Shown: positions 39,001 through 46,622, counted from the stretch's first letter. The stretch is DNA of 64,000 bases from Tubiluchus corallicola (GCA_030141605.1 JAQGDQ010000035.1:558001-622000); one strand, 5' to 3'. Numbers and translations: made by a program. The notes: generated by a model not told the origin, from the letters alone.

Positions 39001-39673
39001 ATAGGTTAAGTTTGTAATCAACTGTAGCATTTTCTGTCCGTAATTATTATGTCATGTAACATTGCTTAATGATCTGTGTGTGTGAAGCAAGTATAATATA
39101 TTCTGTTTGTTGTAGTTACTAACGAAGCCTTGCTTAAAGGCAAATTTGACATGGTAGATTTAATTTAGGTTAGGACTTTTCAACTACTCTGACTTCAACT
39201 ACTCTACAAGGAATACACATACATACAGCACTGAAACAATACCGAAAGAAAGCTTAAAGGAAAGGTAGGCTGCTGAGTTAATGATAGAAGCAGTCAAAGC
39301 ATATACTGGTGTCTGATCAATGTAAATACTGCACATGCTTGTATGCAGAATGGTTGCATAGAATGCTTGTATGCACAGTACTACAGAACAAAAATTTTCT
39401 CTGCCTGTATGGAAGATGGCTTGAGCACTCTTGGACAGCTAAAATATTCACAACTTCCCATTGTATGATTGATGATTTATACATATATATATATATATAT
39501 ACATATAATAAATAGAGATCAGTAGGTTAAAAGCAAAATGCAAATGGAAGCATAACAGTTAGATTTTTATGTAAGTGTTAAACAGATGTAAGTGTTATGC
39601 AGTTCATAAATTTACCTTTTGTACCAGAGATGTGCAGTAAATATACAAGCACAAATAGCACAGCTGCTTTCAT
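9149..39673 (-). CDS. LDLa-repeat type I membrane receptor with PPxY tail (whole gene, two alternative 3' cassettes)
   Basis: This is a composite gene whose exons I joined by splice sites and reading phase. Form A uses 39673-39616, 37752-37633, 35526-35398, 34104-33982, 27492-27379, 26581-26495, 21587-21483 and 19054-18834. It totals 957 nt, 318 aa plus stop. Form B replaces the last four exons with 13252-13139, 12282-12190, 11327-11223 and 9369-9149, giving 320 aa. The order is signal peptide, four LDLa repeats, one transmembrane helix, a Ser/Thr-rich juxtamembrane stretch, and a Pro-rich tail with PPPDY and PPPSY. Layout and length resemble LDLRAD3 and, less closely, LDLRAD4, whose PPxY motifs bind WW domains of Nedd4-family ubiquitin ligases. 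A cell-surface receptor or ligase adaptor is therefore inferred. Every junction is phase 1, so cassettes are interchangeable in frame. Each tail ends in a stop, so the cassettes should be alternatives. Whether B is expressed is unknown. Confidence 0.8.
11223..11327 (-). CDS. Exon 7B: Ser/Thr-rich juxtamembrane segment, cassette B
   Basis: The acceptor is tatttttag|CA and the donor TACTA|gtaagt; the exon is 105 bp and phase 1-1, coding for 34 residues ending [14 protein letters not shown] as in cassette A. The first half differs ([13 protein letters not shown] against [13 protein letters not shown]). Length, phase and both splice sites are conserved, which argues that it is not a decayed relic. 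Confidence 0.76.
12190..12282 (-). CDS. Exon 6B: transmembrane segment, cassette B
   Basis: The acceptor is tacatttag|AG and the donor GCAA|gtatgt; the exon is 93 bp and phase 1-1. It encodes a longer hydrophobic helix ([18 protein letters not shown]) preceded by KWW and followed by RISKNQ. It is two codons longer than the A version and shares the flanking WW and the ICY end. The helix would anchor form B in the same orientation. Confidence 0.8.
13139..13252 (-). CDS. Exon 5B: LDLa repeat 4, cassette B
   Basis: The acceptor is gttgtcag|GA and the donor TTCAA|gtatgt; the exon is 114 bp and phase 1-1. It encodes the same 37 residues as cassette A's LDLa4, with synonymous changes only. The final base is A instead of G, so the junction residue becomes Lys rather than Glu. 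Flanking intron sequence resembles that of cassette A but is clearly diverged, so protein identity reflects selection or gene conversion. Confidence 0.82.
14954..15040. repeat. (CA)n/(GCAT)n microsatellite
   Basis: A compound tract of gcatgcacacacgcac units is followed by a pure CA run of about 30 bases. It interrupts the older duplicate of the 7.4-8.9 kb region. Confidence 0.95.
15371..18628. repeat. Recent circularly permuted duplicate of 7,237-10,459
   Basis: Bases 15,371-16,920 match 8,910-10,459 at a constant offset of 6,461 with only a few substitutions. Bases 16,921 to about 18,628 match 7,237 to about 8,943 with about four differences. The junction at 16,920/16,921 joins the end of the unit to its start over a two-base AA microhomology. 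Outside these limits similarity falls sharply on the left and to a few percent divergence on the right. The block carries the orphan tail exon. Confidence 0.85.
15610..15830 (-). CDS. Orphan third copy of PPxY tail exon
   Basis: This 221-bp exon carries the same acceptor and stop as the other tail exons and encodes exactly the same protein as the copy at 9,149-9,369. It lies inside a recently copied block (15,371-16,920). No TM or Ser/Thr exon stands between it and cassette A's tail, so it could only be used by splicing from the cassette A Ser/Thr exon, which is compatible in phase, or be unused. It may be an alternative last exon, a by-product of duplication, or an assembly duplicate. Confidence 0.6.
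18834..19054 (-). CDS. Exon 8A: PPxY cytoplasmic tail and stop, cassette A
   Basis: The acceptor is tttgatacag|CC, and the exon reads through [10 protein letters not shown] to the stop after SGAYK. The tail is Pro-rich with PPPDY near its start and PPPSYEDVV near its end. These two PPxY motifs are the class recognised by WW domains of Nedd4/Itch-type ubiquitin ligases. An acidic residue follows the second motif. It differs from the B and orphan copies at several residues (for example Met-Ser for Met-Pro, and EEPPPSY for EAPPPSY), while both PPxY motifs are unchanged, which suggests they are selected. Confidence 0.83.
20941..21110 (-). pseudogene. hAT-family transposase C-terminal fragment
   Basis: The minus strand reads [16 protein letters not shown], a stop, then [14 protein letters not shown]. 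This is the dimerisation-region motif of hAT transposases, where an aligned CERxFSxLKxIKxxLRxTM core is usual. One in-frame stop shows decay. It lies in the receptor intron after exon 7A. The rest of the transposase is not recognisable. Confidence 0.7.
21483..21587 (-). CDS. Exon 7A: Ser/Thr-rich juxtamembrane segment, cassette A
   Basis: The acceptor is tatttttag|CA and the donor TACTG|gtaagt; the exon is 105 bp and phase 1-1, coding for 34 residues. The end [14 protein letters not shown] is rich in Thr and Ser. It follows the stop-transfer KIVKR, so it should lie on the cytoplasmic side and could be phosphorylated; that is inference. It aligns along its full length with the cassette B exon at 11.2 kb, and both splice-site contexts are conserved. 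Confidence 0.78.
21860..21953. repeat. Tandem repeat, about 34-bp unit
   Basis: Nearly three copies of tggaaatttggctgtttgac plus actgtgacttgttct occur in tandem. The open frame covering it is not a gene. Confidence 0.8.
22123..22817 (-). repeat. Candidate 3' LTR of BEL/Pao relic A
   Basis: On the element strand a purine-rich tract (aaggtggggag) is followed directly by TGTGTCGCC, and the segment ends GGTCGAAATGTTACA. It therefore has the TG...CA limits of an LTR, about 160 bp after the end of pol. With no 5' copy to compare, the boundaries are inferred. Confidence 0.5.
22981..23205 (-). pseudogene. BEL/Pao pol C-terminal domain
   Basis: [19 protein letters not shown] is the usual ending of Pao pol, where a basic strand with RPVQRL closes the small barrel after integrase. 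It ends about 160 bp before the candidate 3' LTR. Confidence 0.7.
23395..24189 (-). pseudogene. BEL/Pao integrase
   Basis: At 24,189-23,869 the [19 protein letters not shown] and CISCKRF motifs form the His-His-Cys-Cys zinc domain. At 23,825-23,604 [14 protein letters not shown] belongs to the catalytic core, and at 23,616-23,395 [11 protein letters not shown] and LTPNHFLI are its end. Frameshifts separate the pieces. Confidence 0.85.
24741..25318 (-). pseudogene. BEL/Pao connection and RNase H region
   Basis: The stretch at 25,318-24,962 carries [20 protein letters not shown], the conserved connection motif of Pao pol. The stretch at 24,932-24,741 carries [15 protein letters not shown] and [12 protein letters not shown], with the RNase H Glu and Asp. 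The two pieces are in different frames. Confidence 0.85.
25381..26139 (-). pseudogene. BEL/Pao reverse transcriptase
   Basis: The 252-aa open stretch contains the RT landmarks of Pao elements: [10 protein letters not shown], then [15 protein letters not shown] with a catalytic Asp, a VPFGS-type turn, and [11 protein letters not shown] with the YVDD active site. It is the longest intact part of the relic. It is open on both sides only to stops and frameshifts, so it cannot be part of a complete polyprotein. Confidence 0.9.
26111..26475 (-). pseudogene. BEL/Pao protease region, fragment
   Basis: Translation gives a segment around [16 protein letters not shown] and then NIDILIG, typical of the end of the BEL/Pao aspartic protease domain. 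It leads into a spacer whose [12 protein letters not shown] resembles the segment before reverse transcriptase. The frame changes at least once. The left edge of the element is here, about 20 bp from the receptor's TM exon. Confidence 0.7.
26495..26581 (-). CDS. Exon 6A: transmembrane segment, cassette A
   Basis: The acceptor is tcttttag|AG and the donor ACAG|gtatgt; the exon is 87 bp and phase 1-1. It encodes a hydrophobic helix ([15 protein letters not shown]) framed by WWP on the outer side and basic KIVKR on the inner side, as expected for a type I stop-transfer anchor. Only about 20 bp past its donor the sequence becomes BEL/Pao retrotransposon, so the intron start is almost wholly replaced by the insertion. 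Confidence 0.83.
27379..27492 (-). CDS. Exon 5A: LDLa repeat 4, cassette A
   Basis: The acceptor is gctgtcag|GA and the donor TTCAG|gtatgt; the exon is 114 bp and phase 1-1, coding for 37 residues. Six cysteines are present, but the calcium end reads [16 protein letters not shown]. The usual Asp before the fourth-block Cys is Lys and the usual Ser-Asp-Glu is Ala-Asp-Glu, so calcium binding may be weakened. The protein sequence is identical to the cassette B copy at 13.2 kb; the two internal base differences are both synonymous. Confidence 0.87.
30219..30325. repeat. Tandem repeat, about 32-bp unit, three copies
   Basis: Three units of the form tttttaacatagaaactggc plus tggagtataccc lie directly before the palindromic element at 30,335. 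Confidence 0.85.
30335..30542. mobile_element. Palindromic (foldback) MITE-like element
   Basis: The two halves are imperfect inverted repeats of about 90 bp around a centre near 30,438. The left begins ttaaattttaatgtgattgg and the right ends accatcacattaaaattaa. Inner pairs include ggccatacgtatggttgaat against attcaaccatacttccggcc. It could form a long hairpin. No coding is seen. Confidence 0.8.
31750..31856. repeat. Dispersed repeat, copy 1
   Basis: About 105 bp resembling 32,783-32,885; shared text includes gatatctgttgact and tgcatttttaaaataatta. Both lie in the receptor intron between LDLa3 and LDLa4. Confidence 0.7.
32783..32885. repeat. Dispersed repeat, copy 2
   Basis: This is the partner of 31,750-31,856 in the same orientation, about 1 kb away, with scattered substitutions. 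The family is unknown. Confidence 0.7.
33417..33636. mobile_element. Palindromic MITE-like element
   Basis: The left arm (acattgaatg ... cgagcttttgccctaacagg) is matched inverted on the right (cctgttagggtgaaagctcc ... tattcaatgt), giving arms of about 80 bp. The centre contains a smaller palindrome around gtatgtaagttacatattac. It lies in the receptor intron between LDLa3 and LDLa4. Confidence 0.8.
33982..34104 (-). CDS. Exon 4: LDLa repeat 3
   Basis: The acceptor is gtttgcag|AT and the donor AATA|gtaagt; the exon is 123 bp and phase 1-1, coding for 40 residues. Six cysteines and the fully canonical calcium motif [16 protein letters not shown] are present. This is the last exon shared by the two possible 3' cassettes; the next exon of cassette A is 6.5 kb downstream and that of cassette B is about 20.7 kb downstream. 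Confidence 0.88.
35398..35526 (-). CDS. Exon 3: LDLa repeat 2
   Basis: The acceptor is atttttag|AT and the donor CCGT|gtaagt; the exon is 129 bp and phase 1-1, coding for 42 residues. Six cysteines are present, with the motif [16 protein letters not shown]. The first acidic position of the calcium site is Asn rather than Asp, and the rest is canonical. An old plus-strand LINE relic begins about 90 bp away in the same intron region (35.6-37.2 kb), so the exon has survived nearby insertion. Confidence 0.87.
35610..37250 (+). mobile_element. LINE (APE-type non-LTR) relic
   Basis: On the plus strand an endonuclease fragment reads [10 protein letters not shown] and [12 protein letters not shown] at 35.62-35.8 kb, then a frame-shifted [11 protein letters not shown]-like end. 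From 36.77 kb reverse-transcriptase text follows: [17 protein letters not shown], then [10 protein letters not shown], then frame-shifted [11 protein letters not shown]. Many stops and shifts make it a dead copy. It sits in the receptor intron between LDLa1 and LDLa2, opposite to the gene. Confidence 0.8.
37633..37752 (-). CDS. Exon 2: LDLa repeat 1
   Basis: The acceptor is tatatcag|AT and the donor is GAAA|gtaagt; the exon is 120 bp and phase 1-1. It encodes a complete LDL-receptor class A module of 39 residues with six cysteines. The calcium-binding end [16 protein letters not shown] has all the expected acidic residues, so this repeat should fold as a canonical Ca-dependent ligand-binding module. 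It is the first repeat after the signal peptide. Confidence 0.88.
38338..38544 (-). pseudogene. LINE reverse transcriptase C-terminal fragment
   Basis: The translation contains [17 protein letters not shown] and then [11 protein letters not shown], the usual segment after the RT fingers where a LGVxLDxxLSFxxHV motif precedes a Cys/His-containing tail. It is short, on the minus strand, and not continuous with the plus-strand relic nearby. Confidence 0.65.
39479..39510. repeat. (TA)n microsatellite
   Basis: A run of alternating T and A lies just downstream of the receptor's first coding exon, in intron 1. Confidence 0.9.
39616..39673 (-). CDS. Exon 1 (coding): signal peptide of LDLa receptor
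   Basis: The exon runs from an ATG to the donor AAAG|gtaaat and encodes [19 protein letters not shown] plus one base. A short basic start, a hydrophobic core of about 12 residues and a small-residue end (ISGT) make a typical cleavable signal peptide. It splices in phase 1 to the LDLa1 exon, forming an Asp codon at the junction. About 44 bases upstream of the ATG lies a pyrimidine-rich acceptor (tttattttag at about 39,718-39,727), so 39,674-39,717 is probably 5' UTR and a further non-coding exon may lie upstream. I could not identify that exon or the promoter. Confidence 0.8.
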
Positions 39674-39727
39674 ATTTGATGTTATATGTGCCAGATACAA
39701 AAATTCAGCACTTCCACCTAAAATAAA

Positions 39728-41540
39728 AATTAATGCTGTACTACTAATACCTCGCAAATAGTACTATTATAATGAAAAAATTGTAATTGAGGTAAGACTT
39801 GTCATCACTAGTTATGTACTGGGCATGCAGCATGCCACATGTTCTTAATGCTTTTTATGAATAAGTGTATACTTTTGTACCAAATACATCTATATTGAAT
39901 GTTGTTTTAATGATTAAAATAGCATTTTAGTGCAGGGACGGGAAACATTAGATCAGCCGGCTAATTATATGTAGCCCGTCAATCCGATGATTACTAGATT
40001 TAAATGTACCATTTATGTTTCTTCTACAGGCAAACAAGCCGTGCAAGACTGTTCTTTCTTTACAACATACAGACACTGTGACTGAATGACGTGTTATGTT
40101 AAGCGTTTTTCAAGGTCATTAGAGTGCATTATGATGACAATACTGTGTTGTGAACAATTCTTTTCCACAAGTTGAATAAATGTGCTCAAGACCCACAAAA
40201 GAACTTTTTCAGTCTGTAACAATGAACTGACAGACTACTGTATAGCATCCAGAGTATGTGTGTCACCATCAGTTCATTGCTCTGTAATCTAGTAGATTAC
40301 TAAGATCTTCTCAAATCACTTCAAACGAAAATATAAAATCTCTGCAAAACATTGCAAAGATTATATGATGGGCCTCTTTTCTTTCACCAAGTTTGAGACC
40401 CTTATTCTAGTACGTCATCTAATAGATATTAGGTAATAGACTTACACAATCGCTGTAAAATGTTACAGGATTCTTACTGTTAGTATCCATTCTGACAAAG
40501 GTCAACAAAACAAACTTCAGTCATAAGAAACAAGTTATAAGATACTGTACTGTTCATTACCATTGAACGTATCTCTAAAATTTCACAACTCGCAGATTAA
40601 TTATTAAAAGTAATTCTCTTCAATGCTGATGATCTTTAAGAATATCCAAAAATTCAACAGTTTGCTGTATTCAAAGCTATGGTACAGATTGTGAAGACTT
40701 TTTTGTGAGTTCCTATTATCGGTGTGCCTGTAAGAAACTATGTGTGCTCTAATGTGTGTTATACTGTATTAATATTTAAAGCCACTTGGCATGCTTGGAG
40801 ATTGGTCAGCCTATCACACGCCTTTGGGAAGGATTCCACAGCTCATATGCCAAATGTGATGTCTAACACAAGCCAAGGGTTGTACAACTAGCATAATCAC
40901 AAACTGGTGAGTTTAACATAGTTTACAATGTAAATTAGCAAATATTCCAGCAGTTTCGTGTAACTTGGTTATTATGTTATTTAATGTTACGCACTTTGCT
41001 TCTCTGTTTTATTACTTGTGTTTTTGAATAATGTGTCCTATGTGTAGAGGTAGAATTTGCCAATGTACTCTGTAATTGGAAGTATTTGTGTAAGAAACTT
41101 GTATTGAATCACATGAAGTTGAAGTGTAAGCAACATGTCACTGTCAATTTTAGTTTGAGATCCCAGATATCTGATGTAGTTGCATTGTCAATTGGGAAAA
41201 GATAATTAAAAAAATTCGCGCCTAATAGCGACTACACATTATATAATATAGGTGTCCGTTTAGACAGGATGGAAAGACGACTAAAAAGTAAAATCTAGAA
41301 TCACAATAGATATCACAGTACAATTAGTTACTGGATTTCAACACACTTCACCTACATCTTCCATTTCAAGAAGGCTCACATATTGCATTAAAAGTGAAAA
41401 TTATCCAATAACCATCGCAAACGTTGGACAGACTTTTAAACGTAAAGTTAAACGTCACATGAGATTCTGGCATCCTGCTTGAGAAAAAGAACAGTAACAG
41501 AAATCTTTTCACTGCAAGAATATTACCAAAGTATACACAA
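39728..41540. other. Upstream region of the receptor gene, no gene recognised
   Basis: The 1.8 kb should contain the receptor's first non-coding exon and promoter, but I cannot point to either. No open frame of interest is present. Confidence 0.45.
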
Positions 41541-41544
41541 TAAA

Positions 41545-42115
41545 GTAGGGAAATCCTTCTGCGCAGTAGTTCGCGCAGTTAGTGTCGCCCTAGCGGCTAT
41601 TCAGTGCGGCCTGTTGTTGTCAGGTACGCAACAGCGCAGGCTGTGGGTACTGTAGCAGATGAATTGATGAGACCATCAAAACCAGCCCGGTTAACAGGCG
41701 CTCATAAATTGCTCAGCAGTGAGTTGCAAAAACACAAAAAGATTTCTTTTTAAATTTCGCAAGGATGCAGCCAGGTAATTATAATAAAATGTTAATTATA
41801 ACACAGTTTTGAAACTTTGGTTACTAGTTAAATATTTTGTGCGCTAAGCAAAGGCTGCAAGGCCTACATCTCTCTTTGACGATTTATAGCAGCTGTTATC
41901 TTTTTGAATATTATTTAAAGTAAGCATAAGGCGTTAAGAATAATTTGTAGTTAAAATAAAAATTATTATAATCATATCTCATAAAATTAATAGGCTTATT
42001 TACAAAGAAGTTAAGAAAGTTGATCAAAAGAAAGAATACCTGGCTCATGTAGTATTCGATTTCTGGAGAAATATTTTTTCTAAAAAACATTTCTATTTCA
42101 TATGTTCTTATCAGG
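41545..42115 (+). mobile_element. THAP/P-element-like transposon 5' fragment, copy 1
   Basis: This segment aligns with the copies at 43.9 and 59.8 kb from gcgcagttagtgtcgcccta onward, through a degenerate THAP exon and the donor GCCAG|gtaatt into the following intron. In this copy the cysteine codons of the THAP motif have been lost, so it is non-coding. Confidence 0.65.
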
Positions 42116-42984
42116 AAATATAACTTGAAGATATATTAGGCCTGACTTTCATGTGTAATACCTTTCATAGAAAAAAATCGATTTTTTCAGAAGAGCAAAT
42201 AATTTTCCAGAACATAACTTAATCTAAACATCTGCATGTTTTGTTAATTCCAAGTTAAAAAATGTTTAAAATGCATTGGCCTTTGTTATGAGTTGGAGTT
42301 AGTTATAAAATTACGTTGAACAAGCAGAGATGTATTTACGACATTACTCCTGTTTTTTATTATCAGTGAACAAAAAATAACTGAAGGAAACATCAGAGCT
42401 GTCATCCTAAGCAGCCGACATAACTTCCAACTCTATAACAACCAACTAACTATGTCAAAACCTAGTTAAAGAATTCAGACGAGAAGCATAAATTAGAATC
42501 TGCACGCGTGTCATAATACCTTATAATATCATGTGCAGACATTACTTATATTTGGCCTAATTTTTTAAGATTCAGTTAGGCTTACATCAAAATAAATGTT
42601 CATTAAATACAGTTTGCTTACGTGTAAAAAATGTACTTGTATAATGTTCTTTTGTTTTGTTTATTAATTAGACTCTTTAGTATTATTTTAATGCATGTAC
42701 TTTGCAGCTTGATTCAGTTCCCTATTTGAAAGTTTGTTTAAATTTCTGTTTGGCTAGCTTGCTTTTCATTTTATTTAGTTTGTTTTTTATTATTTTTATT
42801 TAGTATTATTGTTATTATTTTGCATGTTTTTCTCATATTGAGTTATGCATGCACAATATGACATCTTGAATTTGGTCATTTTTTGCACTAATGTTTTTCT
42901 TTTGCTAATAGGTACCATTACGACCTTTGTTACTTTATTAGTAAGGTATAAATCAATTTAAATGAAATTATTCATTCATCGCCG

Positions 42985-43170
42985 CCTATATCAAAATCGT
43001 AATTACATATTAAGTTTTCCTCATGTTTCCTTGCTGTTCATTACATCTTTTACTTTATTTCAAAATTATTTCAATATTTATATCAAAATCGTAATTCCAT
43101 ATTGTGTTTTTCTTATGTTTCCTTGCTATTATTACATCATTTACTTTATTACATCAATTTCATTGAGTCA
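42985..43170. repeat. Imperfect tandem repeat, about 100-bp unit
   Basis: Two units share tatatcaaaatcgtaattac and atgtttccttgct followed by attacatc(a/t)tttac. No gene is seen. Confidence 0.7.
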
Positions 43171-43363
43171 TCTACAAAAGCACGCATATCTTTAATAATT
43201 TTTTCATTTTCATTTAAGTAAGGTGAGTGTGTTAATGACCGTATGGTCGTACACTCACCTCACACTACTCAAATTATTTTATTTATTGTTTATTTATGTG
43301 TACAATATTGTATTTTGATGTGTGAAATAAAATTCATAGTTCATAGTTCCGTCTTTCTTTTAA

Positions 43364-43850
43364 CTCTCTCTCTCTCTCTCCCTCTTTCTCTCTAAGAGAG
43401 GGGGGGAGAGAAAAATCAATAAATCAATGAAAAATGCATTACTTCTTTACATAGCAGGCAGCCCATCACGCAGTCAGCTAGCCTCTTTCCTCAGGAAAAA
43501 CAATAAAATTTTACTTACAAGAAAACTGAACAGGCATTTGCAAGTACATATTACAAACTTATTGCTACAATTTTTTTCCTTTTCATGAAATGTTTTCAGT
43601 TTTTTTAAACTAATAATTGCTTTTAATTGAGATATACTTCTTTTATTAAAAACGCAAAAGTGATTTTGGCTTATCAAAATTGCACGTATGCCAACACTAC
43701 TGGTGAACTTAATAATATTATTATTACAGTCAATGCGGCGCTCCAAATTTTTCACTGAATGGCCGTTTGATGCCGCCAGCATAGCCGCTAATCGCAAAAA
43801 GGAAATACGTAACATTAGGCGGTTTCGTTACTTCCTCTTTATACACTTTG
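43364..43850. repeat. Direct repeat, copy 1 (CT-tract then about 450 bp)
   Basis: A CT-rich tract and the following sequence to atacactttg match 46,013-46,572 with few changes. The shared text includes gcagcccatcacgcagtcag and ggtgaacttaataatatt. No convincing coding is seen; the overlapping small frames on both strands look incidental. Confidence 0.8.
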
Positions 43851-44031
43851 ATATTACTTCGAACAAAGAATACACTTATACCAAAGTATCCAAAGCAAAG
43901 TTGGGAAACCTACTGCGCAGTAGTTCGCGCAGTTAGTGTCGCCCTAGCGGCAATTCTGTACGGACTGTTGTTGTCAAGTACGCTACAGCGCAGCTGTTCG
44001 CGCACCGCTATTTAGCAGACGAATTTATGAG

Positions 44032-44143
44032 ATGCCTTCACCAAAGCCAGGCCGGTCGGCTCATTACTGCGCCGCAGTGAATTGTAAAAATACCGATATA
44101 AACGCTAGAATACCTTTTTTTAAATTTCCCAAGGTACCGCCAG
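44032..44143 (+). CDS. THAP domain first exon of P-element-like transposase
   Basis: The exon encodes 37 residues plus one base, ending at CCAG|gtaatt. AHYCAAVNCKN gives the first zinc pair (CX4C) and PFFKFPK is the conserved FxxFP motif of THAP domains, the zinc-dependent DNA-binding module of P-element and THAP9 transposases. The second zinc pair would lie in the next exon, which I cannot find, so this is a broken gene. Confidence 0.65.
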
Positions 44144-44890
44144 GTAATTATATTAAAATGTTAATTTCAACACAGTTTTGTAACTTTTGTTACAAATTAA
44201 AATATTATTAATTTTTTGTACACTAAGCAAAGACTGCAAGGCCTACATCTGTCTTTGCCGATTTATAGCAGCTGTGATATTTTTCAATATTATTTAGAAT
44301 TATTAGTTAAAATAAAAATTATTATATTCATATCTCATGAAAATTAATAGGCTTATTTACAAAAGAAGTTAAGAAAGCTGATTATAGAGAAAGTTTGCAA
44401 ATACCTGCTTCATGTAGTATTCTATTTCTGGAGAAATATTTTTTTTCTAAAAAACATTCCTATTTAAAATGTTCTTTTTCTGCATTTGCATAACACTTAT
44501 ACCTAAAGGCTATGCAACTGCTTATGGTGTAGTACCTTTTATGAAGTAAATGTACTTGTTTATTATGTCGCACTTATATAAAGCTGGAACATCTAACCTC
44601 GTACAGACGAGAAAATAAGAATTATTCAATCTGGCGTCCAGGGCTGCCTAGTTAGCCCATTGATAAAACGCACCTGTGTGTGTGCGTGCGTGCGCGTGTG
44701 TGTGTGTATGTGTGTTAAGTTATAAGCAAGTGGCGATAAACAAGCTTTTAAGGCCACCAGAAACGGGTAATTGCGCAACAGACAACATGGCAAACTTAAT
44801 TTTTATTATATTATTATATAATTATATAATATTATATAACTTAATATTATATAATATTATAATATATATTAACTTAATTATATTATTAAC

Positions 44891-45491
44891 TCTTGATGAA
44901 CTTAGACTTAGTACGTCCAACTCAAGGGCCTCAACTCCTCTTACTAATGTGACATTTGACAACTGTGATTTTGAAATTGAATCAGTAGACCCATTACCAG
45001 GCAAAAATAATTTAGGCCTCCTTGACAGTAATGGCAGAAATTATGTAGCTGGGTATATAATACACGCATTACATAAAAAACATATCCGTGGCTGTGATTT
45101 ATGCTCTCTCCGGGATATACAAGACGAGTCCAAGATATGTGAAAATGAAAATTTATACATCTCACTGAAGTCTTTTCACGGTGATGACACGCGATTGCGT
45201 GTGCCGACTGACCACTTCATAAAGTGGTTTAGTCTGGCAGAAAATCAATTTAGAGCGACATTTAACCAATACTGTACTGTACAGAATGTGTCTCATGTTA
45301 TTAAGGAAAAAATAATGTCCAATGTCACATGTCAAAACATGAAACTCTGCAACGATAGTGTGCGCCACCTTGTGGAACTCTTTGTCGAAGTTCGTATCTA
45401 CTACAGCTTAAAATTTGTCAATCAAGAATTTAAAAGTATGCCTCGAAAATCAAGGAAGTACCTTAAAACTGTCAAATCATTAATTTTTTAA
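44891..45491 (+). pseudogene. P-element/THAP9-like transposase C-terminal fragment
   Basis: About 200 residues read GRNYVAGYIIHALHKKHI with CDLCSL, then a region ending VRHLVELFVEVRIYYSLKFV and KSRKYLKTVKSLIF. A YVAGYxxxKL...CxxC block followed by LFxxxRxxxxLKxxN is typical of the C-terminal part of P-element-type transposases. The open frame begins upstream in low-complexity DNA, so its real start is an unknown splice acceptor. The reading frame is open, but the catalytic core is missing. Confidence 0.6.
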
Positions 45492-45900
45492 TTCTTTCAT
45501 CTGCTGTTGTTTTGCTTCTACAATCTTCTAATTTTCGAACTAGAAACCCTTTTCATTTTTAAGTTACCCAGCTGTTTAGTACTTACCTGACCAGTTTGAG
45601 GTGCAGTGAAATTTAAGGATGTGACAGAAATTGGTTATTTTTGTGGGTTTAAATAGACGAGACGTTTAGACAGTCGGCGACTCTTACTTTTAATAACATT
45701 AAATTGCTGGATGCACGAGGTAGTGAAATAATAGTCAACAATGGACAAAAAAATTATTGTTGTGGAGAGACCCGAGAGCTCGGATTTTTTGCACAAGTCT
45801 AGCTTGTGACATGCTTTAAGTTACCTGGAGAAAGATGAAGAATGGCTGATTTTTTGAAGTGGTCTGCGATTTGGACTTGCAGTAATCGCTGAACAAGATA

Positions 45901-45974
45901 AAGAGGATTTGCTTTTCCTTACTACGCATAGGCACAAAAGAGGATTTGCTTTTCCTTACTACGCATAGGCACAA
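45901..45974. repeat. Exact 37-bp tandem duplication
   Basis: The unit starting aagaggatttgcttttcctt is repeated once without change, which suggests a recent event or length polymorphism. Confidence 0.9.
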
Positions 45975-46010
45975 AATAGGTAAGAGGCATACTAATCATT
46001 AGTTAACGTG

Positions 46011-46012
<2 letters not shown>

Positions 46013-46051
<39 letters not shown>

Positions 46052-46572
46052 TCTCTCTCCCTTTCACTGTCTCTCTTTCTCTCCCCCTCTCTCTCCATCC
46101 TTCTCTTTCTCTCTAAGAGAGGGAGGGAGAGAAAAATCAATAAATCAATGAAAAATGCATTACTTTTTTACATAGTAGGCAGCCCATCACGCAGTCAGTT
46201 AGCCTCTATCCTCAGGAAAAACAATAAAATTTTACTTACAAGAAAACTGAAGAGGCATTTGCAAGTACATAATACCAACCTATTGCTACAATTTTTGTTC
46301 CTTTTCATGAAATGTTTTCAGTTTTTTAAACTAATAATTGCTTTTAATTGAGATATACTTCTTTTATTACAAACGCAAAAGTGATTTTGGCTTATCAAAA
46401 TTGCACGTATGCCAACACTACTGGTGAACTTAATAATATTATTATTACAGTCAATGCGGCGCTCCAAATTTCTTACTGATTCGCCGTTTGATGCCGCCAG
46501 CATAGCCGCTAATCGCAAAAACGAAATACGTAACAATAGACGGCTTTCGTCACTTCCTCTTTATACACTTTG
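46013..46572. repeat. Direct repeat, copy 2 (CT-tract then about 450 bp)
   Basis: This is the partner of the repeat at 43,364-43,850, in the same orientation, 2.6 kb apart, with a longer CT microsatellite at its start. The two copies bracket the THAP transposon copy 2. Confidence 0.8.
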
Positions 46573-46622
46573 CGTATACACTTTGTGCGAACTACAGCCA
46601 TGGACGTGATAACTTCATTGTA

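Larger units (their letters stand above)
43890..45491 (+). mobile_element. THAP/P-element-like transposon, copy 2 (5' end plus transposase C-terminus)
   Basis: The 5' part matches copies 1 and 3 and holds an intact first THAP exon (44,032-44,143). After an AT-rich and GT-rich stretch comes a frame with the C-terminal transposase motifs (44.9-45.5 kb). The middle of the transposase, including the rest of the THAP zinc finger and the catalytic core, is absent, so this is an internally deleted element. Confidence 0.65.

Noticed and set aside
43474-43936. Overlapping frames on both strands repeated at 46.3-46.6 kb
   Set aside because: Their reappearance is explained by the direct repeat; substitutions do not favour either reading frame, and no motif is seen.
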